Assembly: GCA_036405815.1 (NCBI GenBank)
Contig: DASWWX010000001.1
Span: 11,023 to 75,022 of the forward strand
From: Solimonas sp036405815
Lineage (GTDB): Bacteria; Pseudomonadota; Gammaproteobacteria; Nevskiales; Nevskiaceae
Direction of reading: 5' to 3'
DNA length: 64,000 nt
Under the pieces are notes generated by a model that saw only the letters and a program-made list of their open reading frames with translations, had not been told where the DNA came from and searched no databases. Within the stretch, counting starts at the first letter, position 1, and each line of letters starts with the position of its first letter. Shown piece by piece: positions 28,501-37,774 of the stretch. Both the position numbers and the translations under genes were made by a program.

Positions 28501-28589
28501 TCACGCCGGTGATGTACAAGCTGCTGCCGCCGCCGATGCACACGCTGCGCGGCGGTCATCTGGAGGCCACCACGCCCGCCTCGCTGTAG
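25515..28589 (+). CDS. RND efflux permease
   Basis: This is the proton-driven inner-membrane pump of the tripartite system. At 1024 residues it has standard HAE1/AcrB-type length, with 12 membrane helices and two large periplasmic loops in duplicated halves. The proton relay is intact: the Asp pair in GLLVDDSIVVTENISR of helix 4 and the Lys in IEIKNSILMVDF of helix 10. The loop sequence DIPRTEDPYFPISAF is typical of the less-studied HAE1 branch related to VexF/MexK-like pumps. Substrates cannot be predicted. It closes the tetR-tolC-mfp-rnd operon. Confidence 0.93.
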   Translation: MRIAEFSVRNVPFMMVVFAMLLAIGLMALRDIPRTEDPYFPISAFSIIAIYPGADPLEIERQVVEPIEDAIYKLDDVKEMISTSDDSVGIVRIEFEAFVDTEKKYDEVTRELNTIRLPDGVAKLEVQKINPGTVYIVQAALVSETASWATLEDWAEEITDRFERLPGVLEAESWAYPDRELSVELDLKRLAELNLRATQVLAAVRAANTNVPGGAIEIGSRRFNIKTSGNYQSPEQVLDTVILGDGARAVRVRDVATVRWAPGPERHLGRYDGKRAVFVTANQKAGQNIFVTRDALYGVLDQIEQELPADVKLERGFDQSRNVAKRLNRLSADFIIAIVLVSITLLPLGLRAAGIVMVSIPLSLAMGLAALYFAGFSLNQMSIAGFVVALGLLVDDSIVVTENISRFLRGGRSPDDAAILATRQIALAVLGCTATLLFAFLPLLALPGNAGKFVRSLPLAVVFTVIASLFVSLTIIPFLASRVLPRDESHEGNKILQRLMGLIHRVYSPLLRRALARPKTTLALASVLVVAAFGLVPGMGMSLFPKADTPQFLIQVRLPDGASMASSDAVLREIEGVLSDTEEVHLYMSNLGRGNPRIYYNVFQHEYASNYAEVFVQLDRYRPKHTPALLDRLRQRFDEIPGAEILVKQFENGPPMEAPIAIRVIGPDLQELRRLSGEVEHLIRTTPGTRDIVNPQRRTRIDLDLRIDRTKAGLLGVPPLEADQTVRLAVAGLPAGDFRTPAGDSYPIVLRAPLAGNATLASLEGLHVGTAAGGQVPLAQITSPALAESQSRIYRRDRERAVSITAHTATGYNTEQVTNMILSQLEQMQWPTGYRYSAGGEVESRQDSFAGFGTAILVALFGIMAVLVLEFGSFKSTLIVATVIPLGIMGGIVMLFLAGFNLSFTAMLGFIALVGIEIKNSILMVDFTNQLRAAGRPLDDAIAEAGEIRFLPILLTSVTAIGGLMPLAVQNSPLYSPMAWVIIGGLITSTLIGRLVTPVMYKLLPPPMHTLRGGHLEATTPASL

Positions 28590-28679
28590 GTGATTTTTCT
28601 TCCGCTTCTGGGTGGTTTTCCCAGCCCCGGTCCCGGTGCGGTCGGCGTAGGATAATTCCCACGTTGCAGGCGCGGCCGG

Positions 28680-28698
28680 GACCGGGAGTCCCCCGGTC
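28680..28698 (+). promoter_or_regulatory. 5' untranslated hairpin before the M36 protease
   Basis: GACCGGG and CCCGGTC form a 7-bp stem with a 5-base loop, 36 bases before the protease start. A GATAAT at 28651-28656 upstream is a possible -10 element. The hairpin may stabilise the protease message. Confidence 0.3.
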
Positions 28699-28734
28699 GC
28701 GCACCTCACCCTCCCTCCAGCAGGAAATTTCTGC

Positions 28735-31700
28735 ATGAAACGCTATTCCGCCTCGACGCTCGCCGGGCTTGGCCTCGGCTGCGCCCTGCTCTGCGGCCCC
28801 GTGCTTGCCTCCGAACCGGCATCGCACGATGTGACGCTGCCGACCACGCCCGGCCAGACCGTCGTCCTCGAATGGACCGGCACGGCCCTGCCCGGCGTCA
28901 GCGGCATCGGCAGCCTGGGCAGCCTCGGCAGTCTGGTCGGCGCCAGCATCGAGATTCCCTGCCTGCAGGCCAGTGCGGACGACCGTCACACCATCAATCT
29001 CACCGTGCCCGAAGGCGCCTATGAGGCCGTCAACGTCACCGCCGATTTCCAGATCGAGTGGGAACCGGGTTCGGAAGTGCCCGGCGGCCTGGCCACCGAT
29101 CCCGACCTCGTGCTCAGCGTGTATCACGACAGCGCGCTGCTCGGCACCAGCGATGGCGGCAGCCCGCAGGAAATCGTTGGCACCAACAATCCGGCGGCGG
29201 GCGCCTATGTCGCCATCGCCTGCCCGTTCCTGTCCACCGGCCCGACGCCTTATCGCGGCAAGCTGACGCTGACGGCGCTGGAACCGGCCAGCTGTGTCGA
29301 GGCGCCGACCAAGGCGCTGGCGCATTCGTCGGTCGTCTCGTCGTTGACCGGCCTCAAGGATCAGGAACTCCCGGGCCTGGCCAATTTCAGCCGCTTCGGT
29401 CTCGAAACGATGCAGCGCGACAGCGCGCTCCCGCAGAACCTCGGCGGACGACTGCAGTCGTCGCTGTTCGACCGCTCGCTCGGCCTGCCCACCTTCCTCT
29501 GGGCCAAGCGCAACGCGCAGCCGGCCGTGGTCGGCCCGCTGACGATGCGTGAGACGCTGATCGCTCAGGCCCGCGCGCACCTGCTGACCGAGGCCAAGCG
29601 CCTGGGCCTGTCGCCCGCGGCGATCGAGCAGGCCGAAGTGTTCGACGCGCAGTTCAACGGCAGTGGCCCGGCGGTTGTCCGCTTCCGTCAGGTCGTGAAC
29701 GGCGTGCCGGTGCATCACCGCTCGCTGAACGTGCTGCTGGATCGCGGCTATCGCCCGATCGCGGTCTCCGGCTATTTCGCGCCGACCGCGATGACGACGC
29801 CGGCGTTCGCGCTGAGCGGCGCCACGGCGATCTCGACCGCGTGGTCGCACCTCGGCGGCCGCCTGCTGCCGAACCTGCTGTCGCGCCTCGACACGCGCGG
29901 CGGCTGGGACTGGTACAACACGCCGGCGCTGGAAGGCTCCCATGTGTTCGAGCGTGCGCCGCGTCTGCGTCGCGTCTACTTCCCGCGCGCCAACGGCCTG
30001 GAACCGGCCTACGAAATCGAGCTGTTCGCCAAGGCTCGCGCCAACCGTCAGCTTGCCGCCTACGCGCTGGTGGTCTCGGCCGCCGATGGCAGCATCCTGC
30101 ACCGCAAGAACCTGAAGGCGGAGGCGGCGTTCACCTATCGCACGTTCGCGGACGACCAGGCCCCGTACACGCCGGACGATTCGCCGTTCGGCAACGACCT
30201 GACGCCGTTCCCGTTCGCCTCGCCGGACACGCCGGTCGACCGTACCGGCGGCGGCACCAAGCTGGTCACGTTGGAACACGCCGGCATCGTCACCGGTGAC
30301 CCCTGGCTGCCGGACAACGCGACGACGACCAAGGGCAACCACGTCGAAGCCTGCATCGACCTGTTCGACACGCCGGTCTCGGGCCTGATCTCGAACCCGC
30401 TCAACACCTGCGACCCGCTGCTCGGCGACATCGAGCCGCCGCTGACCGGACCGAACACCTTCGACTACCCGATCGCGCCGGGTGAAGACCCGTCGCACGA
30501 CAACGCACAGAAAGCTGCGGCGGTCAGCCTGTTCTACGCGATCAACTGGATGCACGACATCTGGTACAACCACGGCTTCGACGAAGTCTCCGGCAACGCG
30601 CAGAGCAGCAACTACGGTCGCGGTGGCGTCGAAGGCGATCCGATGATCGCCCAGGGCCAGGACGCCTCCGGCCGCGGCAATGCCAACATGAGCACGCCGT
30701 CCGACGGCTCCTCGCCGACCATGCAGCAGTACCTGTTCGACGGCCCGTCGATCGGCGAAGTGCGCGTCACCGCGCCCAGCGACAGCGGCCCGCTGCGCTG
30801 GGCCGGCGCGCAGTTCGGCCCGGACGCGTACGACACGACCGGCGACGTCGCCGTCGCCAACGAAATGGGCGGCGAGAACCCGACCGACGGCTGCGGCGTC
30901 GCGCTCCCCGCGCTGCCGTTGCCGCTGGTGGCGCTGCCCTCGATCCCGGCACCGCCGCAGCCCTCGCTGTCCGGCAAGATCGCGCTGGTTGATCGCGGCG
31001 GCTGCAACTTCACCACCAAGGCGCAGTTCGCGGTGCTCTCGGGCGCCTCGGCGGTGATCGTCGTGAACAACACCGACGGCGAGCCGTTCGGCATGAGCAA
31101 CGGCGACCTGCCGATCAGCGGCCTGCCGGTGCCGGTGAGCCCCACCGACGTGCTGTATCGCATCCCGGCGCTGATGATCCGCAAGGCCGACGGCGAGGCG
31201 ATCAAGGCCGCGATCGCAGCGGGCCAGACGGTGACGATGCGACTGTCGCGCGAACCGTCGATCGACATCGATGCCACGCTCGACAACCAGATCGTTGCGC
31301 ACGAGTACTTCCACTACGTGCACCACCGTCTGACCGATTCGAGCAACCAGCAGGCCAGCGCGATGAGCGAAGGCTGGGGTGACATCCAGGGGTTCATGCT
31401 CGGAGTGCGCGCCGACGACACGCAGGTCGCCGGCAACGAGCGGTTCCAGGGCGCCTACGGGATGGCCGGCTACTCGGTGAACAACTTCTTCGCCGGTATC
31501 CGTCGTGCGCCGTACAGCACGGACTTTGCGAAGAACGCATTCACGTTCAAGCACATCGCCGATGGCGAACCGACGCCGGACGGCGGCGTGGGTGCTACCA
31601 ACTCGGCGGTGCACAACTCCGGCGAGATCTGGGCCAATGCCATGTTCGAGTGCTATGCCGGCCTGCTCAACGACCCGCGCCACTCGTTCGTCGAAGCCCA

Positions 31701-32082
31701 GAGCCGCATGCGCGACTACATCATCGGCGGCTTCAAGATGACGCCGGCGGACGCGACCTACACCGAAGCGCGCGACGCCGTGCTGTCGGTGGTGCTGGCC
31801 AACGACTTCGAGGACTTCCGTCGCTGCTCGGCCGGCTTCGCCAAGCGCGGCATGGGGCTCAATGCGGTTGCACCGGCGCGTTCCAGCACCGACCACGTCG
31901 GTGTCGTCGAGGACTACACCGAGTTCACCTGCAAGGTGAGCGGCGGCGACGGTGGCGGCAACCCGCGCCCGGGTCGTCCGGATGCGGGCCGCTTCGGCAC
32001 AGGCGCTACGGGCCTGGCGCTGCTGCTGCCGCTGCTCGGCCTGGCGCTGCTGCGCCGGCGCCGCAACTGGCGCAGGCACTGA
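28735..32082 (+). CDS. Secreted M36 (fungalysin-type) metallopeptidase with PA insert and C-terminal sorting tail
   Basis: This is a large exported zinc protease of 1115 residues. A signal peptide (about residues 1-24, cleaved after VLAS) is followed by an FTP-like propeptide (around 240-450) and an M36 catalytic domain. Zinc ligands are His856 and His860 in HEYFHYVHH and Glu879 in SEGWGD; Glu857 is the catalytic base. A PA (protease-associated) domain (about 720-840, KIALVDRGGCNFTTKA) is inserted before the HExxH helix, a known arrangement in bacterial M36 proteins. The C-terminus has a Gly-rich spacer, a hydrophobic segment (GLALLLPLLGLALL) and RRRR, like GlyGly-CTERM sorting tails. It likely degrades extracellular protein. 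Confidence 0.9.
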   Translation: MKRYSASTLAGLGLGCALLCGPVLASEPASHDVTLPTTPGQTVVLEWTGTALPGVSGIGSLGSLGSLVGASIEIPCLQASADDRHTINLTVPEGAYEAVNVTADFQIEWEPGSEVPGGLATDPDLVLSVYHDSALLGTSDGGSPQEIVGTNNPAAGAYVAIACPFLSTGPTPYRGKLTLTALEPASCVEAPTKALAHSSVVSSLTGLKDQELPGLANFSRFGLETMQRDSALPQNLGGRLQSSLFDRSLGLPTFLWAKRNAQPAVVGPLTMRETLIAQARAHLLTEAKRLGLSPAAIEQAEVFDAQFNGSGPAVVRFRQVVNGVPVHHRSLNVLLDRGYRPIAVSGYFAPTAMTTPAFALSGATAISTAWSHLGGRLLPNLLSRLDTRGGWDWYNTPALEGSHVFERAPRLRRVYFPRANGLEPAYEIELFAKARANRQLAAYALVVSAADGSILHRKNLKAEAAFTYRTFADDQAPYTPDDSPFGNDLTPFPFASPDTPVDRTGGGTKLVTLEHAGIVTGDPWLPDNATTTKGNHVEACIDLFDTPVSGLISNPLNTCDPLLGDIEPPLTGPNTFDYPIAPGEDPSHDNAQKAAAVSLFYAINWMHDIWYNHGFDEVSGNAQSSNYGRGGVEGDPMIAQGQDASGRGNANMSTPSDGSSPTMQQYLFDGPSIGEVRVTAPSDSGPLRWAGAQFGPDAYDTTGDVAVANEMGGENPTDGCGVALPALPLPLVALPSIPAPPQPSLSGKIALVDRGGCNFTTKAQFAVLSGASAVIVVNNTDGEPFGMSNGDLPISGLPVPVSPTDVLYRIPALMIRKADGEAIKAAIAAGQTVTMRLSREPSIDIDATLDNQIVAHEYFHYVHHRLTDSSNQQASAMSEGWGDIQGFMLGVRADDTQVAGNERFQGAYGMAGYSVNNFFAGIRRAPYSTDFAKNAFTFKHIADGEPTPDGGVGATNSAVHNSGEIWANAMFECYAGLLNDPRHSFVEAQSRMRDYIIGGFKMTPADATYTEARDAVLSVVLANDFEDFRRCSAGFAKRGMGLNAVAPARSSTDHVGVVEDYTEFTCKVSGGDGGGNPRPGRPDAGRFGTGATGLALLLPLLGLALLRRRRNWRRH

Positions 32083-32102
32083 AATCGCCATCCTCGGCAA
32101 GC

Positions 32103-32135
32103 GAAGGCCCCGCACTGCGGGGCCTTCGTGTTTCT
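32103..32135 (+). terminator. Rho-independent terminator after the M36 protease gene
   Basis: GAAGGCCCCGC and GCGGGGCCTTC form a perfect 11-bp stem with an ACT loop (32103-32127), followed by GTGTTTCT. It starts 20 bases after the protease stop. Confidence 0.8.
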
Positions 32136-32293
32136 GCGGTCGCCCGATTCGCTGCACATCCACGGCACGAGACCACCGCGGCGACGATTCAAGCCCGGTT
32201 CAGGCGCCGCCGGCTGCAATGCGCCCCTTGCACCGCCGTGCCGCAAGCCTTGCAATAGCGGGCCGGCCCGATCCCCAAGACGAGAACGCTCCG

Positions 32294-33871
32294 ATGCCGA
32301 TGAATCGACGTGACCTGCTGCGCGCCAGCGCCGTGCTGGCGGCCTATGGTCTGCCCGCCACCGCACTGCTGCGTCCCGGCACCGTATCCGCCGCCGCCCC
32401 GCAGGCCTTCGATTACGCCTGGCTCAAGGGCAAGGCGCGCGCGCTGGCGGCGGCGCCCTATGCCGACCTGCCGCCCAAGCTGCCGAAGACGCTCGATCAG
32501 ATTTCCTGGGACGACTACCAGAAGCTGCGCTTCAAGCGCGACCAGGCGCTATGGGTCAAGGACAAGAAGTCGCCGTTTCGCATCGAGATGTTCCACCTCG
32601 GCCTGTTCTTCAAGCAGCCGGTGCATATCTACGAGGTCGTCGACGGCATGGCGCGCGCGATCGAGTACGACCAGAGCCAGTTCGATACCAAGGGCACCAA
32701 GGTCGGCAAGATTCCGCACGATCTCGGCTACGCCGGTTTCCGCGTGCAGCACCACAACGACTGGCAGCGCGACATCGCCGCCTTCCTCGGCGCCTCGTAC
32801 TTCCGCGCGGTCGGCGGCCAGAAGCAGTACGGTTTGTCGGCACGCGGTCTGGCGGTAGATACCGGTCTGCCGCGCCCCGAGGAATTCCCGCGCTTCACCG
32901 ATTTCTGGCTGGAGCGGCCCAAGGCCGATCCGGACGAGCTGGTGATCTACGCCCTGCTGGATTCGCCGAGCGTGGCCGGCGCCTACCGTTTCGGCATGCG
33001 CCCCGGCGATACGCTGGTGATGGAAATCGACGCCGCGCTGTATCCGCGCAAGGCAATCGAACGCCTCGGCATCGCGCCGCTGACCAGCATGTACCAGACC
33101 GGCGAGAACGACCGCCGCTTCGCCTACGACTTCAGGCCGGAGATTCACGACTCCGACGGCCTCGCCCTGCACACCGGCAGCGGCGAGTGGATCTGGCGTC
33201 CGCTGGTCAATCCGCGCGACGTGCGCGTCAATTCGTTCTTCGATCGCAACCCGCGCGGCTTCGGCCTGATGCAGCGCGACCGCAACTTCGAGAATTACCA
33301 GGACGACGGCGTCTGGTACGACCGCCGTCCCAGCCTCTGGGTCGAACCCAAGGGCGACTGGGGCAAGGGCGCCGTCCAGCTGGTCGAAATTCCGACCGTC
33401 GACGAGACCTTCGACAACATCGTCGCCTACTGGAACCCGGAACAGCCGGTGCAGCCCGGTGAGGAGCGGCTGTTCGCCTACCGCCTGCACTGGGGCGCGA
33501 CCACGCCGGCCAAACCGCCGCTGGCGACCGTGCAGGCCACACGCACCGGCCTGGGCGGCGTAATCGGCAGGAAGCGGGAATATTTCTCGTGGCGCTTCGC
33601 CGTCGATTTCGCGGGCGGCGCGCTCGCCAGCCTGCCGGCCGATGCCAAGGTCGAACCGGTCATCACCGCTTCGCGCGGCCGCGTCGAGATCACGTCGGCG
33701 CGTCCGCTGGACCCGATCCGCGGCTACCGCGCGCTGTTCGACATCAAGCCCGACGATTCGCTGGAGCCGATCGACCTGCGCCTGTATCTGAAGCGCGGCA
33801 AGGACACGCTGACCGAGACCTGGGTCTATCAATGGGCGCCGCCGCCGGCCGCCGAACGCATCCTCTACTGA
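32294..33871 (+). CDS. opgD: Periplasmic glucan biosynthesis protein OpgD
   Basis: This protein controls the backbone structure of osmoregulated periplasmic glucans. The 525-residue product aligns along its length with OpgD/MdoD and has the Tat-type signal MNRRDLLRASAVLAAYGL, which separates OpgD from the Sec-exported OpgG. Family landmarks include SFLGASYFRAVG-like AFLGASYFRAVGG, QYGLSARGLAVDT, IHDSDGLALHTG, NPRGFGLMQRDR and RPSLWVEPKGDWG. The ATG at 32294 or the one at 32300 could be used; both keep the Tat motif. No opgH glucosyltransferase is nearby, so it acts with a synthase encoded elsewhere. Confidence 0.92.
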   Translation: MPMNRRDLLRASAVLAAYGLPATALLRPGTVSAAAPQAFDYAWLKGKARALAAAPYADLPPKLPKTLDQISWDDYQKLRFKRDQALWVKDKKSPFRIEMFHLGLFFKQPVHIYEVVDGMARAIEYDQSQFDTKGTKVGKIPHDLGYAGFRVQHHNDWQRDIAAFLGASYFRAVGGQKQYGLSARGLAVDTGLPRPEEFPRFTDFWLERPKADPDELVIYALLDSPSVAGAYRFGMRPGDTLVMEIDAALYPRKAIERLGIAPLTSMYQTGENDRRFAYDFRPEIHDSDGLALHTGSGEWIWRPLVNPRDVRVNSFFDRNPRGFGLMQRDRNFENYQDDGVWYDRRPSLWVEPKGDWGKGAVQLVEIPTVDETFDNIVAYWNPEQPVQPGEERLFAYRLHWGATTPAKPPLATVQATRTGLGGVIGRKREYFSWRFAVDFAGGALASLPADAKVEPVITASRGRVEITSARPLDPIRGYRALFDIKPDDSLEPIDLRLYLKRGKDTLTETWVYQWAPPPAAERILY

Positions 33872-33895
33872 TGCGCACGCCCCGGTAATCGCCGC

Positions 33896-34936
33896 GTGAG
33901 CGCCGAACCCGCGTATCCGCTGATCGACGCCTACCCGCGTCTGGCGGCGCTGCCGCGTGCCGGCCTGCTGCGCGCGCCGACACCGGTGCAGGCGCTGCCC
34001 GATGCCGGCGATACCTGGGTTAAGCGCGACGACCGCAGCACCGAGGAGTTCGGCGGCAACAAGATCCGCAAGCTCGACCTGCTGCTCGGCGACGCGCTGG
34101 CGCGCAATCGCCGCAGCCTGCTGGCCTTCGGCTACAGCGGTTCCAACTTCGTCGCCGCCACCGCCTGGCACGGGCACCGTCTCGGTCTGCGCACGCTGGG
34201 GCTGCTGCTGCCGCAGGTGGACGCACCTTACGTCGCCGACAACCTGGCGATGGCGCGCGCCGCCGGCGCCGAGCTGATCGTGCGCAGCAGCGAACCCGCG
34301 CTGCTCGCCGCCGCGGTGCGCGGCAGCCTGGCGCGGCTGCTGCGCGACGCGCGCTGGCCGTACTGGATGCCGCCCGGCGGTTCGACGCCGCTGGGCGCGC
34401 TGGGCTACGTCAACGCCGCGCTGGAGCTGCGCCAGCAGATCGAACGCGGCGAGTGTCCGCTGCCGCAGCGGGTCTATGTCGCCTTCAGCAGCATGGGCAC
34501 CGTCGCCGGCCTCGCCGTCGGTCTTGCGCTCGCCGGTCTCGGCGCGCGCATCCAGGCGATACAGGTGGTCGGCCCGCGCTACGCCGGCCGCGACAAGCTC
34601 GACGCGCTGATCGGGCGTACGCAGCGTCTGCTGCGTCACTACGACCCCGGCATTCCGCCGGTCGCGGTGCCGGTCGACATCCGTACCGAACACCGGGGCC
34701 CGCGCTACGCGGTGCCGTCACCGGCGGCGCAGGCCGCGATGCAGCGCTTCATCGCCGCCAGCGGCGCGCGCAGCGACAGCGCCTATACCGGTAAGGCCCT
34801 GGCCGGCCTGTATGCGGACGTCGACGCCGGCCTGCCGGGCACCGCGCTGTACTGGCACAGCTTCAACGCGCACGGTCTGCCGCCGGGCCTGCGACCGCTG
34901 CAGCCGACGGAACTTGCGCCGTTCCTTGCGCACTGA
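33896..34936 (+). CDS. PLP-dependent deaminase/desulfhydrase (ACC deaminase / D-cysteine desulfhydrase family)
   Basis: This is a fold-type II pyridoxal-phosphate enzyme of 346 residues. The PLP lysine lies in EEFGGNKIRKLDLLL, followed by the YSGSNFVAATA loop and the PGGSTPLGALGYVNAALE phosphate/substrate motif. These match the D-cysteine desulfhydrase/1-aminocyclopropane-1-carboxylate deaminase family. The choice between the two activities cannot be made safely; most homologues outside plant-associated bacteria act on D-cysteine. The start is GTG at 33896, 24 bases after the opgD stop, so the genes may be co-transcribed. Confidence 0.84.
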   Translation: MSAEPAYPLIDAYPRLAALPRAGLLRAPTPVQALPDAGDTWVKRDDRSTEEFGGNKIRKLDLLLGDALARNRRSLLAFGYSGSNFVAATAWHGHRLGLRTLGLLLPQVDAPYVADNLAMARAAGAELIVRSSEPALLAAAVRGSLARLLRDARWPYWMPPGGSTPLGALGYVNAALELRQQIERGECPLPQRVYVAFSSMGTVAGLAVGLALAGLGARIQAIQVVGPRYAGRDKLDALIGRTQRLLRHYDPGIPPVAVPVDIRTEHRGPRYAVPSPAAQAAMQRFIAASGARSDSAYTGKALAGLYADVDAGLPGTALYWHSFNAHGLPPGLRPLQPTELAPFLAH

Positions 34937-34971
34937 CGATCATTCGCGCCCCGTCTCCGCTGCCGCCCGCC

Positions 34972-35703
34972 ATGAACCCGATCCGGTCGCTGCTCGTCCT
35001 GCCGCTGCTGTTCGCCGCCACCGCGCTGCTCGCGCAACCACAGTCACGTCCGCAAGCCGTGGACAACTACCTCGCCGCGCTGGCGCAGGTCGAGCGCGCG
35101 CCCAAGCCCGTCTCGATGGCACCGCTGCTGACCGCCGCCGAAGTCGCGCAGGACGCGCTGATGCAGATCGTCGACGAGGACCGTGCCTGGATCGAGACCG
35201 TCGACGACGAGACCTATGCGGCACTGCGCACCGAACTGCGCGGCCTGTCGCTGTCGCGCGGCTATGACGTCTACGCACAACCGGACGGGGCCTTCCTGCG
35301 CGAGCTGGCCACGCGCAAGGGCCTGGACGCGGATCGCGCCTTCTTCGCCCTCTACGCCGACCTGTGGAGCGACGAACACCTGCCGCGTTATCTGAGCCTG
35401 GGCACGCGCAGCGTGCCGTGCGTGCGCTTCGACGAGAACGTGCTGCCGACGCTGTACACGCAGTGGCGTGAGTTCTCGCAGCGCCACCCGCAGGCCTACT
35501 CCGCGCACGTGCGCCAGACGCTGGCCGACCTCGAAGAGGCGGTGGCGCTCGGCACTTGCGCCTGCGGTGACGCCGCCAGCGTCGAACGCGAACTGCGCGG
35601 GTTCCTCAAGCGCTTCCCGACTACGCCGGTGGCCGGGCAGATCAGCGAACGGCTGATCGAGCTGAAATCGGACCGCAACCTGCGCCCGGTGCACTGCCGC
35701 TGA
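34972..35703 (+). CDS. Secreted protein of unknown function
   Basis: This is a 243-residue protein with a Sec signal peptide (MNPIRSLLVLPLLFAATALLA, cut before QPQS). The mature part is acidic and mostly helical, with four Cys: one in RSVPCVRF, two in GTCACGD and one in the final PVHCR. They may form disulfides in the periplasm. I recognise no domain. It starts 35 bases after the PLP-enzyme gene on the same strand. The spacer downstream contains a run of hairpins before the ABC exporter genes. Confidence 0.72.
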   Translation: MNPIRSLLVLPLLFAATALLAQPQSRPQAVDNYLAALAQVERAPKPVSMAPLLTAAEVAQDALMQIVDEDRAWIETVDDETYAALRTELRGLSLSRGYDVYAQPDGAFLRELATRKGLDADRAFFALYADLWSDEHLPRYLSLGTRSVPCVRFDENVLPTLYTQWREFSQRHPQAYSAHVRQTLADLEEAVALGTCACGDAASVERELRGFLKRFPTTPVAGQISERLIELKSDRNLRPVHCR

Positions 35704-35715
35704 GCCCGCAATCAC

Positions 35716-35790
35716 CGCACCGCGAAGCGATGGTGCGCGGAGCGGACAAGACGTCCGCCGGGATGCCTCGACAGCGATCTCTGTCGAGGC
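35716..35790. repeat. Cluster of three perfect hairpins upstream of the ABC exporter
   Basis: Three inverted repeats follow each other: CGCACC/GGTGCG (35716-35737), GCGGAC/GTCCGC (35742-35758) and GCCTCGACAG/CTGTCGAGGC (35765-35790, 10-bp stem, 6-base loop). None is followed by a T-run. The arrangement recalls the hairpin cluster in the bkd operon (18661-18750), and the middle element shares GGACAAGnnGTCCG with one at 44250-44264. Confidence 0.6.
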
Positions 35791-35835
35791 GAGAACCGGC
35801 CTAGAATGGCCGCCGTCCTTTCACGAGATCGCCGC

Positions 35836-36758
<923 letters not shown>

Positions 36759-36762
<4 letters not shown>

Positions 36763-37520
36763 ACCTCCACGCGATCCGCGCGATCTATCACTTCGAGATG
36801 GCGCGCACCTTCCGCACGCTGATGCAGAGCATCGCCTCGCCAGTGCTGTCGACCTCGCTGTACTTCGTCGTGTTCGGTGCCGCGATCGGCTCGCGCATGG
36901 GCGATATCGACGGCGTCAGCTACGGCGCCTTCATCATCCCGGGCCTGATCATGCTGTCGCTACTCAGCGAGAGCATCTCCAACGCCTCGTTCGGCATCTA
37001 CATGCCGAAATGGTCCGGCACGATCTACGAACTGCTGTCGGCGCCGGTATCGTGGGCCGAGGTCGTGATCGGCTACGTCGGCGCGGCGGCCAGCAAGTCG
37101 GTGATGATCGGCATCTTGATGCTGGTCACCGCACGCGTCTTCGTCGACTACGAGATCGCACACCCGGTGTGGATGCTGCTGTTCCTGGTGCTGACCGCGG
37201 TCACGTTCAGTCTGTTCGGCTTCATCATCGGCGTCTGGGCCGACAACTTCGAGAAGCTGCAGGTCATCCCGTTGATGGTCGTTACGCCACTGACCTTCCT
37301 CGGCGGCGCGTTCTACTCGATCAACATGCTGCCGCCGGTGTGGCAGACGATCACGCTGTTCAACCCGGTCGTGTACCTGATCAGCGGCTTCCGCTGGAGC
37401 TTCTACGGCGTCTCCGACGTCGGCGTCGAGATCAGCCTCGCCATGATCGGCGTATTCCTGCTGCTGTGCCTCGGCATCGTGCGCTGGATGTTCCGCACCG
37501 GCTACCGGATCAAGATGTGA
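36759..37520 (+). CDS. yadH: ABC-2 type exporter permease, YadH type
   Basis: This is the inner-membrane subunit of the exporter, with 253 residues and six predicted membrane helices; E. coli YadH has 256. Conserved ABC-2 features are the long GLIMLSLLSESISNASFGIYM segment (split here as GLIMLSLLSES and NASFGIYMPKW), the ELLSAPVSWAEVVIGY loop and the NPVVYLISGFRW motif near the end. It overlaps the ATPase gene by four bases upstream and a DUF1653 gene by four bases downstream. The exported substrate is unknown; YadGH homologues are linked to lipid or polysaccharide export only by inference. Confidence 0.9.
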
Positions 37521-37762
37521 GCGCAGAGACGTTCCGCCCCGGCGTCTATCGCCATTACAAGGGCCGGCACTATCTGGCGCTGGGCCTGGCGCGCGAGGAC
37601 GAGACTGACGCCGTGGTTGTGGTCTACGTGCGGCTGTACGAGCGCGACGGCCTGCCGATGAGCACGCGCCGGCTCGAGGTCTGGAACCAGAGCGTGCGCG
37701 ACGACCACGGCGCTGAAGTTCCGCGCTTCACCTACGTCGGCCCGCAAACCCCGGCAAACTGA
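37517..37762 (+). CDS. DUF1653 family small protein
   Basis: This is an 81-residue soluble protein that begins with GTG in a GTGA overlap with the permease stop, so it is translationally coupled to the exporter. The DUF1653 signature RPGVYRHYKGRHYLALGLA is at the N-terminus, followed by VVVYVRLYERDG and the late VPRFTYVG. The function of the family is unknown. The central part of this copy (PMSTRRLEVWNQSV) departs from the usual WVRP-type motif. It converges with the PhoD-type gene, with 12 bases between the stops. Confidence 0.82.
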   Translation: MSAETFRPGVYRHYKGRHYLALGLAREDETDAVVVVYVRLYERDGLPMSTRRLEVWNQSVRDDHGAEVPRFTYVGPQTPAN

Positions 37763-37774
37763 AGCGTTGGGATT

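Noticed and set aside
28501..32163. A very long open frame (over 1200 codons) on the strand opposite the M36 protease gene
   Set aside because: It is a shadow of a GC-rich gene. The reading is rich in Arg, Val, Gln and His without domains, while the plus strand encodes a complete protease with signal peptide and catalytic motifs.
32549..34693. A 714-codon open frame opposite opgD and the PLP-enzyme gene
   Set aside because: It spans two recognised genes on the other strand and has no recognisable protein features.
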